A DNA stretch of 64,000 nucleotides from NCBI RefSeq assembly GCF_910594005.1, contig NC_057816.1, positions 25,809,797 through 25,873,796 on the forward strand, written 5' to 3'. Position 1 is the first letter of the stretch; every line of letters begins with the position of its first letter. Made by a program: the position numbers and the translations under genes. Source of the DNA: Cervus elaphus. Its lineage: Eukaryota; Chordata; Mammalia; Artiodactyla; Cervidae. Positions 1 to 11,934 of the stretch are shown piece after piece. Under the pieces are notes generated by a model, which had not been told where the DNA came from, made no database searches, and saw only the letters and a list, made by a program, of their open reading frames with translations.

Positions 1-95
1 AATCAGACAGAAGTAGATCAGAAATTGGAATTTTTATTGAAGAATAGTTGATTTACAATGTTGTGTTAGTTTCAGCTATACAGCAAAGTGATTCC

Positions 96-205
96 ATTAT
101 GGAAAATAATCTGAACATATATATTTATATAACATATATATTTATATGTTCAGATTATATATATATTTGTGTATAAATATATATGTTCAGATTATTTTCC
201 ATAAT
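96..205. repeat. Perfect inverted repeat (34-bp arms, 42-bp loop)
   Basis: Arm 96-129 is the exact reverse complement of 172-205. The loop holds a further TATATGTTCAGATTATATAT copy (144-163). The AT-rich arms could extrude as a cruciform. Confidence 0.95.
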
Positions 206-268
206 AGGTTATTACAATAGAATATGAAAAAAAAAAGATAAAGAATATGGTTCTCTGTGCTATACAGT

Positions 269-474
269 GGGGCTTCCCAGGTGGCTCAGTAGTAAAGAAT
301 CTGCCTGCAATGCAGTAGACCCTTGTTCAATCTCTGGGTTGGGAAGATGCCCTGGGAGGCAACCCACTCCAGTATTCTTGCCTGGAGAATCCCATGGACA
401 GAGAAGCCTGGTGGGCTACAGTCCACAGGGTTGCAGAGAGTTGGACACAACTTTAGTGACTTAGTATGCACACA
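269..474 (+). mobile_element. Bov-tA SINE with 13-bp target duplication
   Basis: It starts GGGCTTCCCAGGTGGCTCAG, with the usual CCACTCCAGTATTCTTGCC core and GAGTTGGACACAAC end. TGTGCTATACAGT lies at both 256-268 and 475-487. Confidence 0.95.
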
Positions 475-1362
475 TGTGCTATACAGTAAATTCTCATTGC
501 TTATCTGTTTTATATATAGCAGTGTGTATCTGTTAATTCCATACTCCTACTAATTTTTACCTCCCCCACCTCTCATTCCCTTTTATTAACTATAAGTTTA
601 TTTTCTATGTCTGTAAGGCTGTTTCTGTTTTGTAAATAAATTCATTTGTTATTTTTTAGATTCTGCATATAAGTTATATCATATGTCTTACTTCACTTTT
701 TGTATTTGTCTTACTTCACTTATTATGATACTCTAGGATCATCCATGTTGCTGCAAATGGCATTATTTCATTAAGTAATATTCCATTGTGTGTGTGTGTG
801 TGTCTGTGTGTGAGATTGGATAATGCATCTTACCCAATTATCCATCAATACAAACTTAGGTTGCTTCTATGTCTTGGCTGTTGTAAATAGTGCTTCAGTG
901 AACATTAAAGTGCATGTATCTTTTTGAATTAGAGTTTGCACCTTTTCGTGATGTATGCCCAGGAGTGGGATTGCTGGATCTATAATATAGTAGCTCTATT
1001 TTTAGTTTTTTAAGTCAGCTCCATACTGTTCTCCATTTTATGATTACCAATTCATATTTCTACTAACAGTGTAGGAGGGTTCCCTTTACTGTACACCCTT
1101 TCTATCATTTATTACTTGTAGACTTTTTGATGATAACCATTTGACCAACGGGAGGTGAGACCTCATTATGGTTTTGATTTGCATTTCCCAAATAATTAGT
1201 GATATTGGGAATTGTTTGATGTGCTTGTCGGCCCTTTGTATGTCTTCTTTGAAGAAATGTTTATTTAGATCTTCTGCCTATTTTTTGATTGAGTGTTTTT
1301 TTTTATTACTATTGAGTTGTATACTCTTTTAGTATGGCAACTAATTTGGAAATTAACCCCTG

Positions 1363-2555
1363 ATTGGCTGCAAAATGGAAATAAGAATTTTAATACACTA
1401 TATTGTTACTAGAGAACTATGTCAAAAGTCACTTAACTTTAGAGTCTGGATCTGTCTGACTCAAAACTCTATGCTTTTTTTTCACTTTGTCTCATTTCTT
1501 ATCACATGTGATTACAAGCCCTAAATCATAAAGACACTTGACTTTTATATCCCAAAGGCATAATTCTCTTGCTGTTTTCTCATTTGGGCAACACTTACCC
1601 CCAGGGTACTGACTCTTAGACATAAGGCTCTAAATAACTGCCCTTATTTTCACTTTAGAGGAAGAATGAAGACTTTCATGGAGTAGAGAGTCTGTTTGAA
1701 GTTGAAATTAGTGTTAAAACAACAGTTGCTCCTCTTACTAAATCGTCCCAAGAGCAAGGAGTCAGCTGGCCTCTCTCTTCCCAGCCAGCCTTCCACCGTC
1801 AACCCACACTAAAGCAAAGCAATATGCATCTATCTGCATAGTCATTAAAATGCACCGAGTCTCGGAACTGGCTCCCCACACCCCCTATTCTACTGCCTGA
1901 CAAAGGATTTGCGACAAAAGACCTTCTTCCCGGTTTGTAGAACAGTTGTGTAAAACTCGGACTGTAAAGTCACAGTTGACTGCTTTAATGTGGAACAGCT
2001 GGGAGGGTGTAGACACCCTGGCAGGTTGAGACAGGGACTGGGAATGATCCTCCATTCTGCCAAGGGTCGACTTAGTCACACCACCTGCTGCCCCTATTAT
2101 GTCAAGAGCAAACCAGTCATGACAGCCTCAACAGACGGACACACGGCACCAGACGGTGCAAGGGAAGTTAAGAAAAGATAAATTAAGTGATCAATAAAGA
2201 TAAGGGACCTGCTTACCAGTAAATGCTGCTGACAGACCAGACAAAACATGAAGCAAACGGGCATTTGATAATGTGGGGTTGTGTGAGGCTTAGCGTCAAC
2301 CTCAATAGTATTGACATTTTGGAGACCATTGGGACATTGGCAGTGGATTTTCCTGGCTGGACTGACTTGCGTTGAAGGTGGTTGCCTTTGTGTTTCCATT
2401 GTACACGTAGGAGGGTTCAGGATCCAGTTTAGGAGTGTCGTAAGCCACGTACATGGAAAAGGTCACTACTGGCCTTGACCCAGGCCAAACTGGACAGTGC
2501 ATGGTGGGTGAAATCTGAGGTTAAGGTCCACAAAGTTGCCTCTATCCTTTGACTT
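1363..2555. other. Unique DNA, no gene seen
   Basis: Several short frames overlap on both strands, but none has a recognisable domain or splice context. 2170-2210 has paired GATA-type motifs (AAAAGATAAATT, AAAGATAAGGG), so regulatory function is possible but unsupported. Confidence 0.4.
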
Positions 2556-2559
2556 ATTT

Positions 2560-2700
2560 GTTGGGCATTTAGTTATTCTATCTGGTCTTTACCGAGCATC
2601 TCTTAGGGGCCAGTCACAGTGCTAGGCCCTGACGGGGATGGAGGTACAACGGTGGTAACAGTGATGGTGGCACAAGAGTGCAGTCATTTTCCTGGAGCAT
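2560..2700 (-). repeat. L2/MIR-like ancient repeat
   Basis: Degenerate ACCGAGCATCTCTTAGGGGC, CAGTGCTAGGCCCTG and GGAGGTACAACGGTGG resemble the common ancient-repeat string for accumulating 'gagcacctactatgtgcc' ends. Confidence 0.5.
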
Positions 2701-4350
2701 ATTGTAGACTAATGAAGGAGTCAGCCCATTCACTTTAGACAGCCCGCTCCCAAAACAAGTTTAAGTATCATCTCTTAAGTGCTATAGTGGAGCAATGTAC
2801 AGCTTGCTGGAAACTAAATCTGCTTAAAGGAATCAAGAATACTCTTACAGAGGAGGCTGGGAGGGCCAAGTTCAAGGAAAGGTGTTGCTGGCAGAAAAAA
2901 AATAGCCCCAGAAGCACAGAAATGTGACAGATTTGGGCTTCCTTCTTGGATCTGGATCTGGAGAATTCTCAAAGTCACAAACTACTCAAGGTTGAGTGAT
3001 TTGAACAGTATAGTTTTACTAATGGAAATAGGAGGATATTGTGGAGGAGAATGTAAATTTAAAAAAAATTTTTTTAATAAAATCTAATACTTCCAAGAAA
3101 TGTGGGGCTTTTCCATAAAGCTGTTTCAGGCTCTAGATGTACCTGGGGTCTGTGCTTATCCTTCTCTGTCACCAATTAAAAATTTTGAGACTAATGTAGG
3201 AGATGCTCAGTTTGGTGTAGCTGGAAAATGAGGTATGTGGAAGGAGGGGTTAGGATAGACAGGAGAAGAAAGCAAGAACAAGGCGGGTCAGAGAGGTGTG
3301 GCCATAGTGGGAAGAGTCTTGATGCCTCCCACTTAGGTATAATTTACATCATGCAAATTACTTTTACAGAACTATTTCATTTGATCTTCATCATAACCCA
3401 GTTAATGACTCTGCAACGGGGATAATTGAGTACACCTATGAAATTTGTTGCTTAATAATTTGAATTTTAAAAGGCTCTCTGACTGCAGTAACAAGAATTG
3501 ACTTGATGGGGAAGATAAGAGAAATAAACTAAAATTGTTGAGTGCCTACAAAATGCTGAGTACTTTATCTTTCATTATCTTATATGGATTTGGCTACAGG
3601 TGACAGAAAACTCAGAATAAGATTAATTTAAACGAGGTTGGTTATTTTTGATTATTCTTAAGAGATGTTCAGAGGTAGTCACTACAGAGCTGGTACTGGA
3701 ATCCCACTTTCTCAGGATTTAGACTCCTTCTGGTCTCTGTTCAATTCTCTCTAGGGGCCACAGAGTTTTTTGAGTTCCAGCTATTATGGCTTTGTTCTTA
3801 GAAAAAGGAAAGATTAATGAAATACCAGGCAATACTCCTGGCTATATCTTGTTTGTCAAAATCAAGTCATGTGACCATGACTAGCTGCAAAGGAAGTTGG
3901 GGGATGTAGTCTTTTAAGTAGGCAGCAGTATGTGCAGATAATAAGGAAGTGAATGTAGACTGGGGTCAACAGCTAGAAGTTTGGTCACAGAGTTATTATC
4001 TGGGCATGGAAGCAGTCCAGAGAAGTAAATTATTTGTCCCAAGTCACAACATTGTAAATTGACAGAGCCTAGATTCATCTCTGGTTCTCCCTGAATCTGA
4101 ATCTGATGCCGCTTCTATTACAGTGCTCCCCCTGGACCTGGCCTGTGGGGGTGTGGAGCGGTGATGGAGGTGTGAGTGAGGCGTGATAAAATGAAAGCTG
4201 CAAACACAGGAGTACGTGGACTAACATAGTACAGGTCAGAAGTGATGAAAAAGTAGATTCTTATAGCCTATTTTCAGTAATAATGATCTACCATTTCTAG
4301 AACCTGACTACATATAAGGCTGTGTTTTATTTTTGATTGTTAAAACAATT
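2701..4350. other. Unique DNA with a faint MIR-like piece, no gene seen
   Basis: About 3345-3430 looks like a worn MIR (TTTGATCTTCATCATAACCC). The remainder shows no coding, RNA or repeat signal that I recognise. Confidence 0.4.
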
Positions 4351-4351
4351 T

Positions 4352-4741
4352 AAACATTTTTTTATACTGGTGTATAGTTGATTAACAATGTTGTGTTAGT
4401 TTCAATTGTACAGCAAAGTGATTCAGATACACATATACATGGATCTGTTCTTTTTCAAATTCTTTTTCTATTTAAGTTATTTCAGAATATTGAGTAGAAT
4501 TCCCTGTGCTTTACAGTAGGTCCTTGTTGGTTATCTGTTTCAAATATAGCAGTGTGAACATGTCAATCCCAAACTCCCTAACTGTCCCTTCCCCCATCCT
4601 TTCCCCCTGCTGACCATAAGTTCCTCCTCTAAGTCTGTGAATCTGTTTCTGCTTTGTAAATAAGTTCATTTATATCAATTTTTTTAGATTCTGCAAATAA
4701 GCAATATCATAGGATATCTATCTCTGTCTGCTTTATTTCAC
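4352..4741 (-). repeat. L1 3' end
   Basis: Reverse-strand L1 3'UTR with GTATAGTTGATTAACAATG, CAGCAAAGTGATTCAGATAC and TTCCCTGTGCTTTACAGTAG in the usual order. Confidence 0.85.
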
Positions 4742-4875
4742 ATTAGCTCCTTAATTCTCCCAAATTTGGGAAATAGTTATCACTATTTACACATAAGGAA
4801 TCTAAAACTCAGAGGGGTTAAATAATATGCCCACGTATGACTGTCTCTTCAGGCTCTATTTTTGTGGCACACTGT
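4742..4875 (-). repeat. MIR fragment
   Basis: ATAAGGAATCTAAAACTCAG and GGGGTTAAATAATATGCCCA are in the order of a reverse MIR core. Confidence 0.55.
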
Positions 4876-5332
4876 CTCCCAATGTGTCATTAGAAACCAA
4901 TAAATTTGGATTGATAGGTTCTTATTTATCAATCTTTTTTTTTTGAAGTATTACTATTGTTAATTCAGAGCTGAAAGAAACCTTAACTCTCACTATTCAA
5001 TTTCCTTTTCGCTAATAGTGAAAACACAAGCACAGAAATGTAATGACAGCAATGATGACAATGACAGTAATTATGATTAAGGTATGCTAGGCGCTACGAG
5101 GTAGCTTAGTCTTCAACCTTGTCTCCCAACGCTGCCCTTACCTCCACTCACCTTCTACTACCCATATCGCAGGAAGAGGAGTTGCTAATATGAATAATGA
5201 GAATCTAAAACATGGACTGGGTCATGGTCATCAGTAGACAGGGTCTCTGTGTTACAAAGCAGCTAGCATCTCCTCGTACCTGTGTGGTGAGCAGATCCAC
5301 CCAGAGCTGTCACAGCAAGTATGCCTGCTCAT

Positions 5333-5413
5333 CTCTCTCTCTCCCTCTCCCCACACCTCCTCATCCTGCTCCTGTTTCCTCTCTCTCTCTCTCCCATTTT
5401 CTCTCTCTCTTTC
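5333..5413. repeat. CT-rich low-complexity tract
   Basis: Runs of CTCTCTCTC interspersed with CCCACACC. They generate long Arg/Glu-rich shadow frames on the opposite strand. The flanks at 4876-6225 are otherwise unique with no supported gene, except for a MIR piece at about 5700-5890. Confidence 0.85.
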
Positions 5414-5699
5414 CAAATCTGGCCAACTTCTTCCTTCTTCCTTTCTTTGACCTCCCACCCCCATGAATCCGCCAGAGAGTAGACGGTGTTGAGAGTGGGA
5501 AGACTCTCCCTAGTCTTCAAGCTAAAACTGTGTGCTCCACCATCGCTTTGCCATAACTCAGGAGCAGGGTGTGCAAGCAGCCAATTCAAAAATGGAACTT
5601 GGGTTTCCATTCAGCCCTTATTCCTCATGTGTTTACCTTCCTTCAAAGTGGTGATTGCAGGGCCGGCTTTGAACATGCCTGGGTTCCTTCTCCAATACT

Positions 5700-5890
5700 A
5701 TCAGTTCATCGGTCACCAGTTAAGAATTGACCATGTACCAAGCACTTTGCTCAGCACCTCACACAGCCACACAGCGACACAGTAATAAAGCCGTCCTTCT
5801 CACTGACAAGGCATTCAAGGCCCAGCAAGTGAAGGACTTGCTCAGGGCATGGCAGTGTCACCAGGATCAAAGTCCCGCAGAGCTGGACTC
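5700..5890 (-). repeat. MIR/L2-like fragment
   Basis: ACCATGTACCAAGCACTTTG, then AAGGCCCAGCAAGTGAAGGA and ACTTGCTCAGGGCATGGCAG follow reverse MIR order. Confidence 0.5.
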
Positions 5891-6228
5891 CAGCTCCTCT
5901 CTCTCTGAAGGCTTACGTCGGTCCCCTCCAATGTGCGAAGGGAGCCATGTGTGCCAGTCGAGTCTTGACCAGGATCTGTGGCAATCCTAAATGAAGTGGA
6001 CGATCCCTAGTTTTCCAAAGTTGTTCAGATAATGACCATCCTAGTCTTTGATGAATGCTTTGTATCTGTGAGCTGATCACAAATCAAGCCGTCTGTGGAA
6101 TGGTTTCCGTTCACGAACTGGGCTCCACAATCCTAGTCCTGAGAAGGCTGTGGAAGTTCAAGCTTCATGTTGCCACACTTGCTTCCTAGGCCCACCACAT
6201 CCAAAATGATTCCAGCCAACAGCTGTTG

Positions 6229-6352
6229 GAGAAGGAAATGGCAACGCACTCTAGTATTGTTGCCTGGAGAATCCCCGTGGACAGAGGAGCCTGGTAGGCT
6301 ACAGTCCACGGGGTCGCAGAGAGTCAGACACAACTGAGCGACTAAACACAAA
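6229..6352 (+). mobile_element. Bov-tA SINE, 5'-truncated
   Basis: GAGAAGGAAATGGCAACGCA to GAGTCAGACACAACTGAGCG. The short repeat CAACAGCT flanks both sides. Confidence 0.9.
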
Positions 6353-6825
6353 CACAACAGCTATAAGTGTTGTGATGGGGGTGGCATGTACCAGGCTGGC
6401 CATCTTGTGCCTCATTTGGCTGTTCTGCCTTCATCTAGTCAAGCTTTTCCTAGCAGTTTCTGGAGATCTTTTTCCTTCTCACATGACACATGCTGATTTA
6501 AATAAGTGAGACATCAGGGGGTATCATGGAGAAGCCTGCAGTGGAGTGGCCAAAGACCCCAACCCTGGTCCAGACTCTTCTCCATCCTGGCGGTGGCCTT
6601 TCTGATGCATACCTTCTCTGCACACCATTGTCTTCAGTGGCTTCACAGCGTTAACAAAAATGCTGTTGAGCTCCAGTGAGTTAATAACATGGTTAATGAG
6701 TGTTTTGTGAAATAACCAATTAAAAGTCACTTTTAGGTAATGTCTTGCACAGTAGAATGTGACCTTTTTGAGGAAAAGGGCCCATGTTTTATTCTCCTTA
6801 GTTACCTATGATGGTGATGGTGGTG

Positions 6826-7048
6826 ATTTAGTCACTAAGTCATGTCCAACCCTTTGTGACCCCATGGACTCTAGCCCACCAGCCTCCTCTGTCCATGGGA
6901 TTCTCCAGGCAAGAATACTGGAGTGGGTTGCGGTTTCCTTCTCCAGGGGATCTTCTTGACCCAGGGATTGAACTCGTGTCTTCTGCATTAGGTGGTCTCC
7001 TGCATTGCAGGCAGATTCTTTTACTGATTGAGCCACCAAGGAAGCCCC
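6826..7048 (-). mobile_element. Bov-tA SINE
   Basis: The reverse strand carries the full element, from TTAGTCACTAAGTCATGTCC to GAGCCACCAAGGAAGCCCC. GTTACCTA occurs on both sides as a likely target duplication. Confidence 0.92.
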
Positions 7049-7254
7049 TGGTTACCTAACCATGGGGAATAATACCTACCTTACTGGATTCTTATAAGAA
7101 TTAAATGAAAATGTAAAGTACCCAGCACAGAGCCTACATAAATGGGTGTTAAATAAATATTAAATCTTTCTTTCCCAATTTCTTGTTTTTAATGTTCCTA
7201 GGCCTTAGAACATAATAAACATAAGTAAATATTGAGACAGTATAACATATGGGT

Positions 7255-7475
7255 TAAAAATGATAACAATAATAATAACTGATATTTATATTGAGCAGAG
7301 TCTGTATCAGGCAGTATTCTAAGTGCTTTATATATATATATCCACTCAGTCTTCATAAATACCCTTCTAAAGGAGTCCTGTTATTATTTTCATTTTAAAG
7401 ATGAGGAAATAGGCGGGGAGAGGTTAGTTAACTTTCCCAAGACATCACAGCTAACACCTGGCAGAACCAAGATTT
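7255..7475 (-). repeat. MIR
   Basis: GCAGTATTCTAAGTGCTTTA, TTTCATTTTAAAGATGAGG and CATCACAGCTAACACCTGGC follow the reverse MIR consensus in order. Confidence 0.8.
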
Positions 7476-7984
7476 GAACAGAGACTGTTGGGCTTCAGAG
7501 TAAACAGCAGAAACCTCAGACCATAAGTTCAATTGCAAATGGCCCCAGGTTCTTTACAACTCCTCTCATCAAGGGGCAGAATCTGTTTAAGCCACCTGGT
7601 AAGCCTGTCTGGCCTCGTGTCTTGCTTTGATCAGTGGAGTGCAGGGAAGTAACCATGAGTTCTGAGCCTCAACCTCATTAAGTCTTGCAGCCTCTGCTCT
7701 CTCTTGAAAAGCTGCTTCCATCTGAACAAGTCTCCATCAGCCTCCTGACGGCTGAGCAGAGGGAGGACCAGCTCTCCTAGCCATCCCAGCTGAGGCCCAG
7801 CCCTGTGAGGGAGACCATCCTAGACGACCCAGCCCAGCCATGCCAGCCCAGTTCAGCAGAACCTCCCAGCCAATCCACAGAACCATAAGAAATAAGAAAA
7901 TGGCTATTGTTTTAACCACTAGGTTTGGAATAGTAATTAGGCTGATCTGCTTAAAGTCTGTATGTCCTTGGGACCATGGCTTAG

Positions 7985-8130
7985 CTTCCCTGAGCCTCTG
8001 TATGCTGGAATGGGTAGCCAGTCCCTTCTCCAGGGGATCTTCCCAACCCAGAGATCAAACTCCTGTCTCTTACATCTCCTGCACTGTCAGGCAGGTTCTT
8101 TACCATCTGAACCATCAGGGAAGCCTGCTG
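7985..8130 (-). mobile_element. Bov-tA SINE, partial
   Basis: GGAATGGGTAGCCAGTCCCT to CATCTGAACCATCAGGGAAG on the reverse strand. The left portion is missing. Confidence 0.85.
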
Positions 8131-8218
8131 TGTAAGCAGGTGCTCAAAAAATGGTAAATTCCTTCCCCTTGAGGAATATGTTATGCAAAGATAAACTTGA
8201 GAGGAATGCAAAGTGGCT

Positions 8219-8280
8219 TCAGTCAGGTCAGTTCAGTCGCTCAGTCGTGTCTGACTCTGCGACCCCATGGACTGCAGCAA
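8219..8280 (-). mobile_element. BovB/Bov-tA 3' end fragment
   Basis: GGTCAGTTCAGTCGCTCAGT to GACCCCATGGACTGCAGCA is the reverse complement of a BovB-type 3' end. Just downstream an 18-bp direct repeat occurs at 8293-8310 and 8333-8350. Confidence 0.8.
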
Positions 8281-8350
8281 AGTGACTAGAAGATCAGAAT
8301 TACAAAAACTATAATTTGTAATCAAGTTATAAATCAGAATTACAAAAACT

Positions 8351-9000
8351 GAAGATGATAGATCCCAAATGCTTGGAACAGATAAGGAGGTCTACTGAAT
8401 CTTGGGTAGAAGGGATTTAGAGTACTGGTTGCGTGATTGGATTTGAGGATCTTTAAGGTTGACTTTTGATGAACCTGTCTTAATCATTGTAGGAGCCAGG
8501 ATAAAACTTCTCCTCTTCTCTTTTCCTCACTACCTTTCTAAACAGATCTCCTTGATTGCCCACTTGGTAATGCTGGGTAGTGGTTGAAATTTTTCATGCT
8601 TTGTTGGGTGACCTTCTTTCTAACCCTGCGTTACATACAGCAGAGAGTAGGGACTCAAAAATGTTAACTGTGTTGAGTGTCAAGCACAGGGGATCCAATT
8701 GCTTTCACAGAAATGGAAAAAGTAATTAAAATCATAAAGACAAAGGGAGGTAGAAATGGCAAAATTTGTCTTTTACTGATTGGTCAAACACACATAAACA
8801 TGCCCGCAGGATGGTTATTTACTTGTTGTCCTGACTTATTGACTTGGCATTTTGTTTGCTTTGTTTTTAAAGGTTGGATTTTACTAAGGGAAACCTTTGA
8901 TAACAACGGGCACTGCAGTTTCTGTTTTGCCTATGGGGGTCTCACTTGAATGCCTTGATCTCACTAAAAATCCTGCAAATGACATAACTCAGACTTGCAT
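8351..9000. other. Unique DNA, no gene seen
   Basis: A 90-codon frame at 8677-8949 on the + strand has no recognisable domain or splice context. I treat it as chance. Confidence 0.4.
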
Positions 9001-9299
9001 TTGGTGGACTTTTTTTCCTTCATTAAATTCATTTATAAACGTAAACCCAATTGAAATGGAACATTTCAGCGAGTGATAAAGTTTTCACATCAGAGTATTT
9101 GGAGGGGGTCAAGGCTGTGGCTTTTAATAAAAAGAAAACTACAAGTATAACATAAACCTTCACAGGGTCTGAGTTGAAGCGTTCTCCTGTACCTCTCCAA
9201 TATCTTTCAGGAAGCAAATTCCCCAGTCCACATTTCCCCCCGTCTTCTCTGGCTTCAAGCTCTGGCCTCGTGCTCATCCACATCTCCCTTCTTCACTCT

Positions 9300-9800
9300 T
9301 TGCCGGTGGGAGTCCTCGGCTCAGGGCTTTGCAAACCCCAGCCCTGCTGATGAATAAACATCATTCTATCTGTGGCGCCCAATACATTTCAGAAACAATG
9401 TTCAGCTTCAAAGTTTGCAGAATTGCCTGGTCGGGTTTGTGAACGACCCTAGTGGGACCGCATTGTCGGGGCGAGGGGCAAAACAATGGTGCCTCTCTGA
9501 CATCACCGGGCACAAGGAGCTGTCTCCAGCTGTGCAAACAGCACAGGAAATGGATTTTTTTTTCCTTCATGTTATTTTTTGTCTATTAAAATTATGCAAA
9601 CCCGGCAAATACAACAATTGCTTTTGTTAAGTCTCTGAAATGTCTAACCATTCATTTCCCAAATAAGGAGGCTGCGGTGCCTTTGATGCTGAGGATGGTT
9701 AATCCCAAATGTGGAGAACTAATAAAATAATCAAAAAAAGCCTCAGAAGTGTTGATAAATTTCAATTATCTCGCGCGCTCTCTCCCAAGATTGGGTGAGG
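9300..9800. promoter_or_regulatory. Candidate conserved non-coding/enhancer block A
   Basis: A repeat-free stretch of balanced composition. It includes ATTATGCAAA (octamer-like), ACAACAATTGCTTTTGTTA (paired SOX-type cores) and TAATAAAATAATC. Its low-repeat texture contrasts with the neighbours and suits a developmental enhancer near the homeobox gene DBX1. This rests on texture and motifs only. Confidence 0.35.
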
Positions 9801-10219
9801 CGGGATGGGGCTGCCTTCAAGTAGTACTTGAGTCCGGACTGCATTTTCTCTTCCTCAGGCCTCTAGGCACCGACGTCTCTCCTTTGTGGCTGAATCGCCT
9901 TAGCAGGGCTGGGGTTTGGGGGTGCTGGGGGCCAGAGGAGACAAAGCAGGCCTGCTTCACAAAGCCAAGGGAGCCAAAGAAAGCAAAATTGAATCTCCAG
10001 CACCCTGCTCCTGAGTAAACAGACAAAACTAATGGGTCTGCCGTTTCTCCTCCCATCCAATTACTGGGCTCTGGTACAGAGAATATGGCCACATCAGCTC
10101 ACACACATTCTAATACTCTTAATCCCTTCCATACATATAAACCTCACATCCACTCACATGACTTCATTACCAAAACCACCCAGGCAGGCGGTGTGAAGGA
10201 ATGGGCCCACCAGCTGCAG

Positions 10220-10520
10220 AAACCTGCCTTCTTCAAGTTTTCATCAGCTAATGAGGGGTATGCAAATGAAAAGCTTATGGGATTACAGCTTGTCGGACAG
10301 CGGTTCGCCCCGAGTGCTGGAGGACTAATACAGGTGTTAGTAAACGGGTTATTAGGCCCGGCCTAATTTAGGCCTATTCATGCTGGCTTGCACTCTTAGC
10401 CTCACCGTTTGTCCTCCTGCTGGGGGCCCAGCAGGAGCCATCTTTAGGCCTGCGGTAGGTCTGACGTGAAGGCCTACTGAAGATATGAAGTTAATAAATC
10501 CGGCCATTGGGTGTTTAGGC
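10220..10520. promoter_or_regulatory. Candidate conserved non-coding/enhancer block B
   Basis: No repeats. It holds TATGCAAATGAAA (octamer), several homeodomain cores (GCTAATGAG, GACTAATAC, CCTAATTTAGG) and the near-palindrome TAGGCCCGGCCTAATTTAGG at about 10353-10372. Confidence 0.35.
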
Positions 10521-10529
10521 ATACCCAGC

Positions 10530-11050
10530 AGCAGAAGAGTGGCCTCCAGGAGGGGCTTTTCTTCCTCCCCCACAGGCGGGAAGGGCTTGAGAGAGAGCCG
10601 TGAAGCAGTGAGAGGGGATTTTACCAACACGATTCACTACTTGTTCCTGGCTTTCCAGACTCTATGAGGCAGATGCTATCTGGGAGTTGTACCTAGCTCA
10701 TCTTTTTTTTTTGGTGGCCTGACACAATGACTCAGTTTCCCATCTGCAGAGGGGTGTGCCCTGTAGTCCTGTACGGCCTGTCTGCAGAACGTACAGCTAA
10801 GGACAGCGATCCGAGGCCGACTGGCTTCAGCTGGGCGGTTTCCTTGGAGAGGTCACTACCAGACAGGGTTAGATGCCCAGCTCTGCCAACCCAAAGCCTA
10901 AAATGGTCCACACTCCTTCTCTGCAATTCTGAAATCCCCAAAGCTCAGGAAATCAAAGTTTTTTTTGGTTTTGTTTTAATAATTCATCTGGCAGTAAAGC
11001 CTGGCATGAACAGATGTGAGGCTTCTTATAATCTTTCTATCCCATTGAAT
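10530..11050. other. Unique DNA, no gene seen
   Basis: A 120-codon frame from 10727 has no recognised domain and runs into SINE sequence at its end. Not called as a gene. Confidence 0.4.
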
Positions 11051-11054
11051 GTCA

Positions 11055-11112
11055 GGGGACCCAGGTTCCATCCCTGGTTGAGGAACTGAGATCCTGTATG
11101 CCATGACCTACC
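11055..11112 (+). mobile_element. tRNA-Glu SINE fragment
   Basis: GACCCAGGTTCCATCCCTGG and GAACTGAGATCCTGTATGCC match the middle of the ruminant tRNA-Glu SINE. Confidence 0.6.
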
Positions 11113-11285
11113 AATGCAGGAGACACAAGAGATGTGGGTTTGATCCCTGGGTCAGGAAGATCCCCTGAAAGAGGTCATGACAACCCACTCCAGTATTCTT
11201 GCCTGGAGAATCCCATGGACAGAGGAGCCTGGCGGGCTACAGTTCACAGGGTCACAAAGAGCTGGACACGACTGAAGTAACTGAG
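11113..11285 (+). mobile_element. Bov-tA SINE, 5'-truncated
   Basis: It runs from AATGCAGGAGACACAAGAGA to GAGCTGGACACGACTGAAGT. Confidence 0.9.
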
Positions 11286-11482
11286 CCCGCAGGTATACGC
11301 ATGCATAACCAGTGTAAGGATAGAACACATGGAGAGATGGACTGCCTGGAGAATCTGGGAAAACCTCCTGGAGAAGGTAACATCAATAGATTAACTGATT
11401 TATTTAACAGGTTTTCATTGAATACCTATATTTGGCAAGAACAATGTAAGACATTGATTTACAAAGACCTAGGCGCACAGAG

Positions 11483-11693
11483 GGGCTTCCCTGGTGGCTC
11501 AGAGGTTAAAGCATCTGCCTGCAATGCGGGAGACCTGGGTTTGATCCCTGGGTTGGGAAGATCCCCTGGAGAAGGAAATGGCAACCCACTCCAGTATTCT
11601 TGCCTGGAGAATCCCAGAGACAGGGGAGCCTGGTGGGCTGCTGTCTATGGGGTCGCACAGAGTCGGACACGACTAAAGCGACTTGGCAGCAGC
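11483..11693 (+). mobile_element. Bov-tA SINE, full length
   Basis: It runs from GGGCTTCCCTGGTGGCTCAG to GCGACTTGGCAGCAGCAG. AGGCGCACAGAG to the left and AGGCACACAGAG to the right (one mismatch) are the likely target duplication. Confidence 0.95.
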
Positions 11694-11934
11694 AGGCACA
11701 CAGAGAATGGTGTGTGGTAGACGGTTAACAAGCAATTCTCCATAAGGACCCGGATTTGTCATGTCTGATGATTCCTGTGGATTAAACATTCCTACCCTGG
11801 CTGATAATCACACAGCCAATGTGATGTCAGTCTGCTTGCAAAAATTCCTGAAAAGAGCCATGAGCTTTTGCAAGCCAGTACCAGCTGGCTCCAGCATACC
11901 ACTGGACATAGACCTTGCCCTCACGTTACTTTGA

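Larger units (their letters stand above)
1..1362 (-). repeat. L1 3' end and ORF2 remnant, split by a SINE
   Basis: Reverse-strand L1: a 3'UTR piece (GTTGATTTACAATGTTGTG, CAGCAAAGTGATTC) followed rightward by decayed ORF2 sequence such as GGTTTTGATTTGCATTTCCC. A Bov-tA SINE at 269-474 interrupts it, and a palindrome at 96-205 replaces part of the usual 3'UTR. The reading frame is broken. Confidence 0.85.

Noticed and set aside
5212..5610. Arg/Glu-rich and Ser/Leu-rich frames on both strands
   Set aside because: Produced by CT-rich low-complexity sequence.
11199..11720. 173-codon frame as a gene
   Set aside because: It is composed of two Bov-tA SINEs and the DNA between them.
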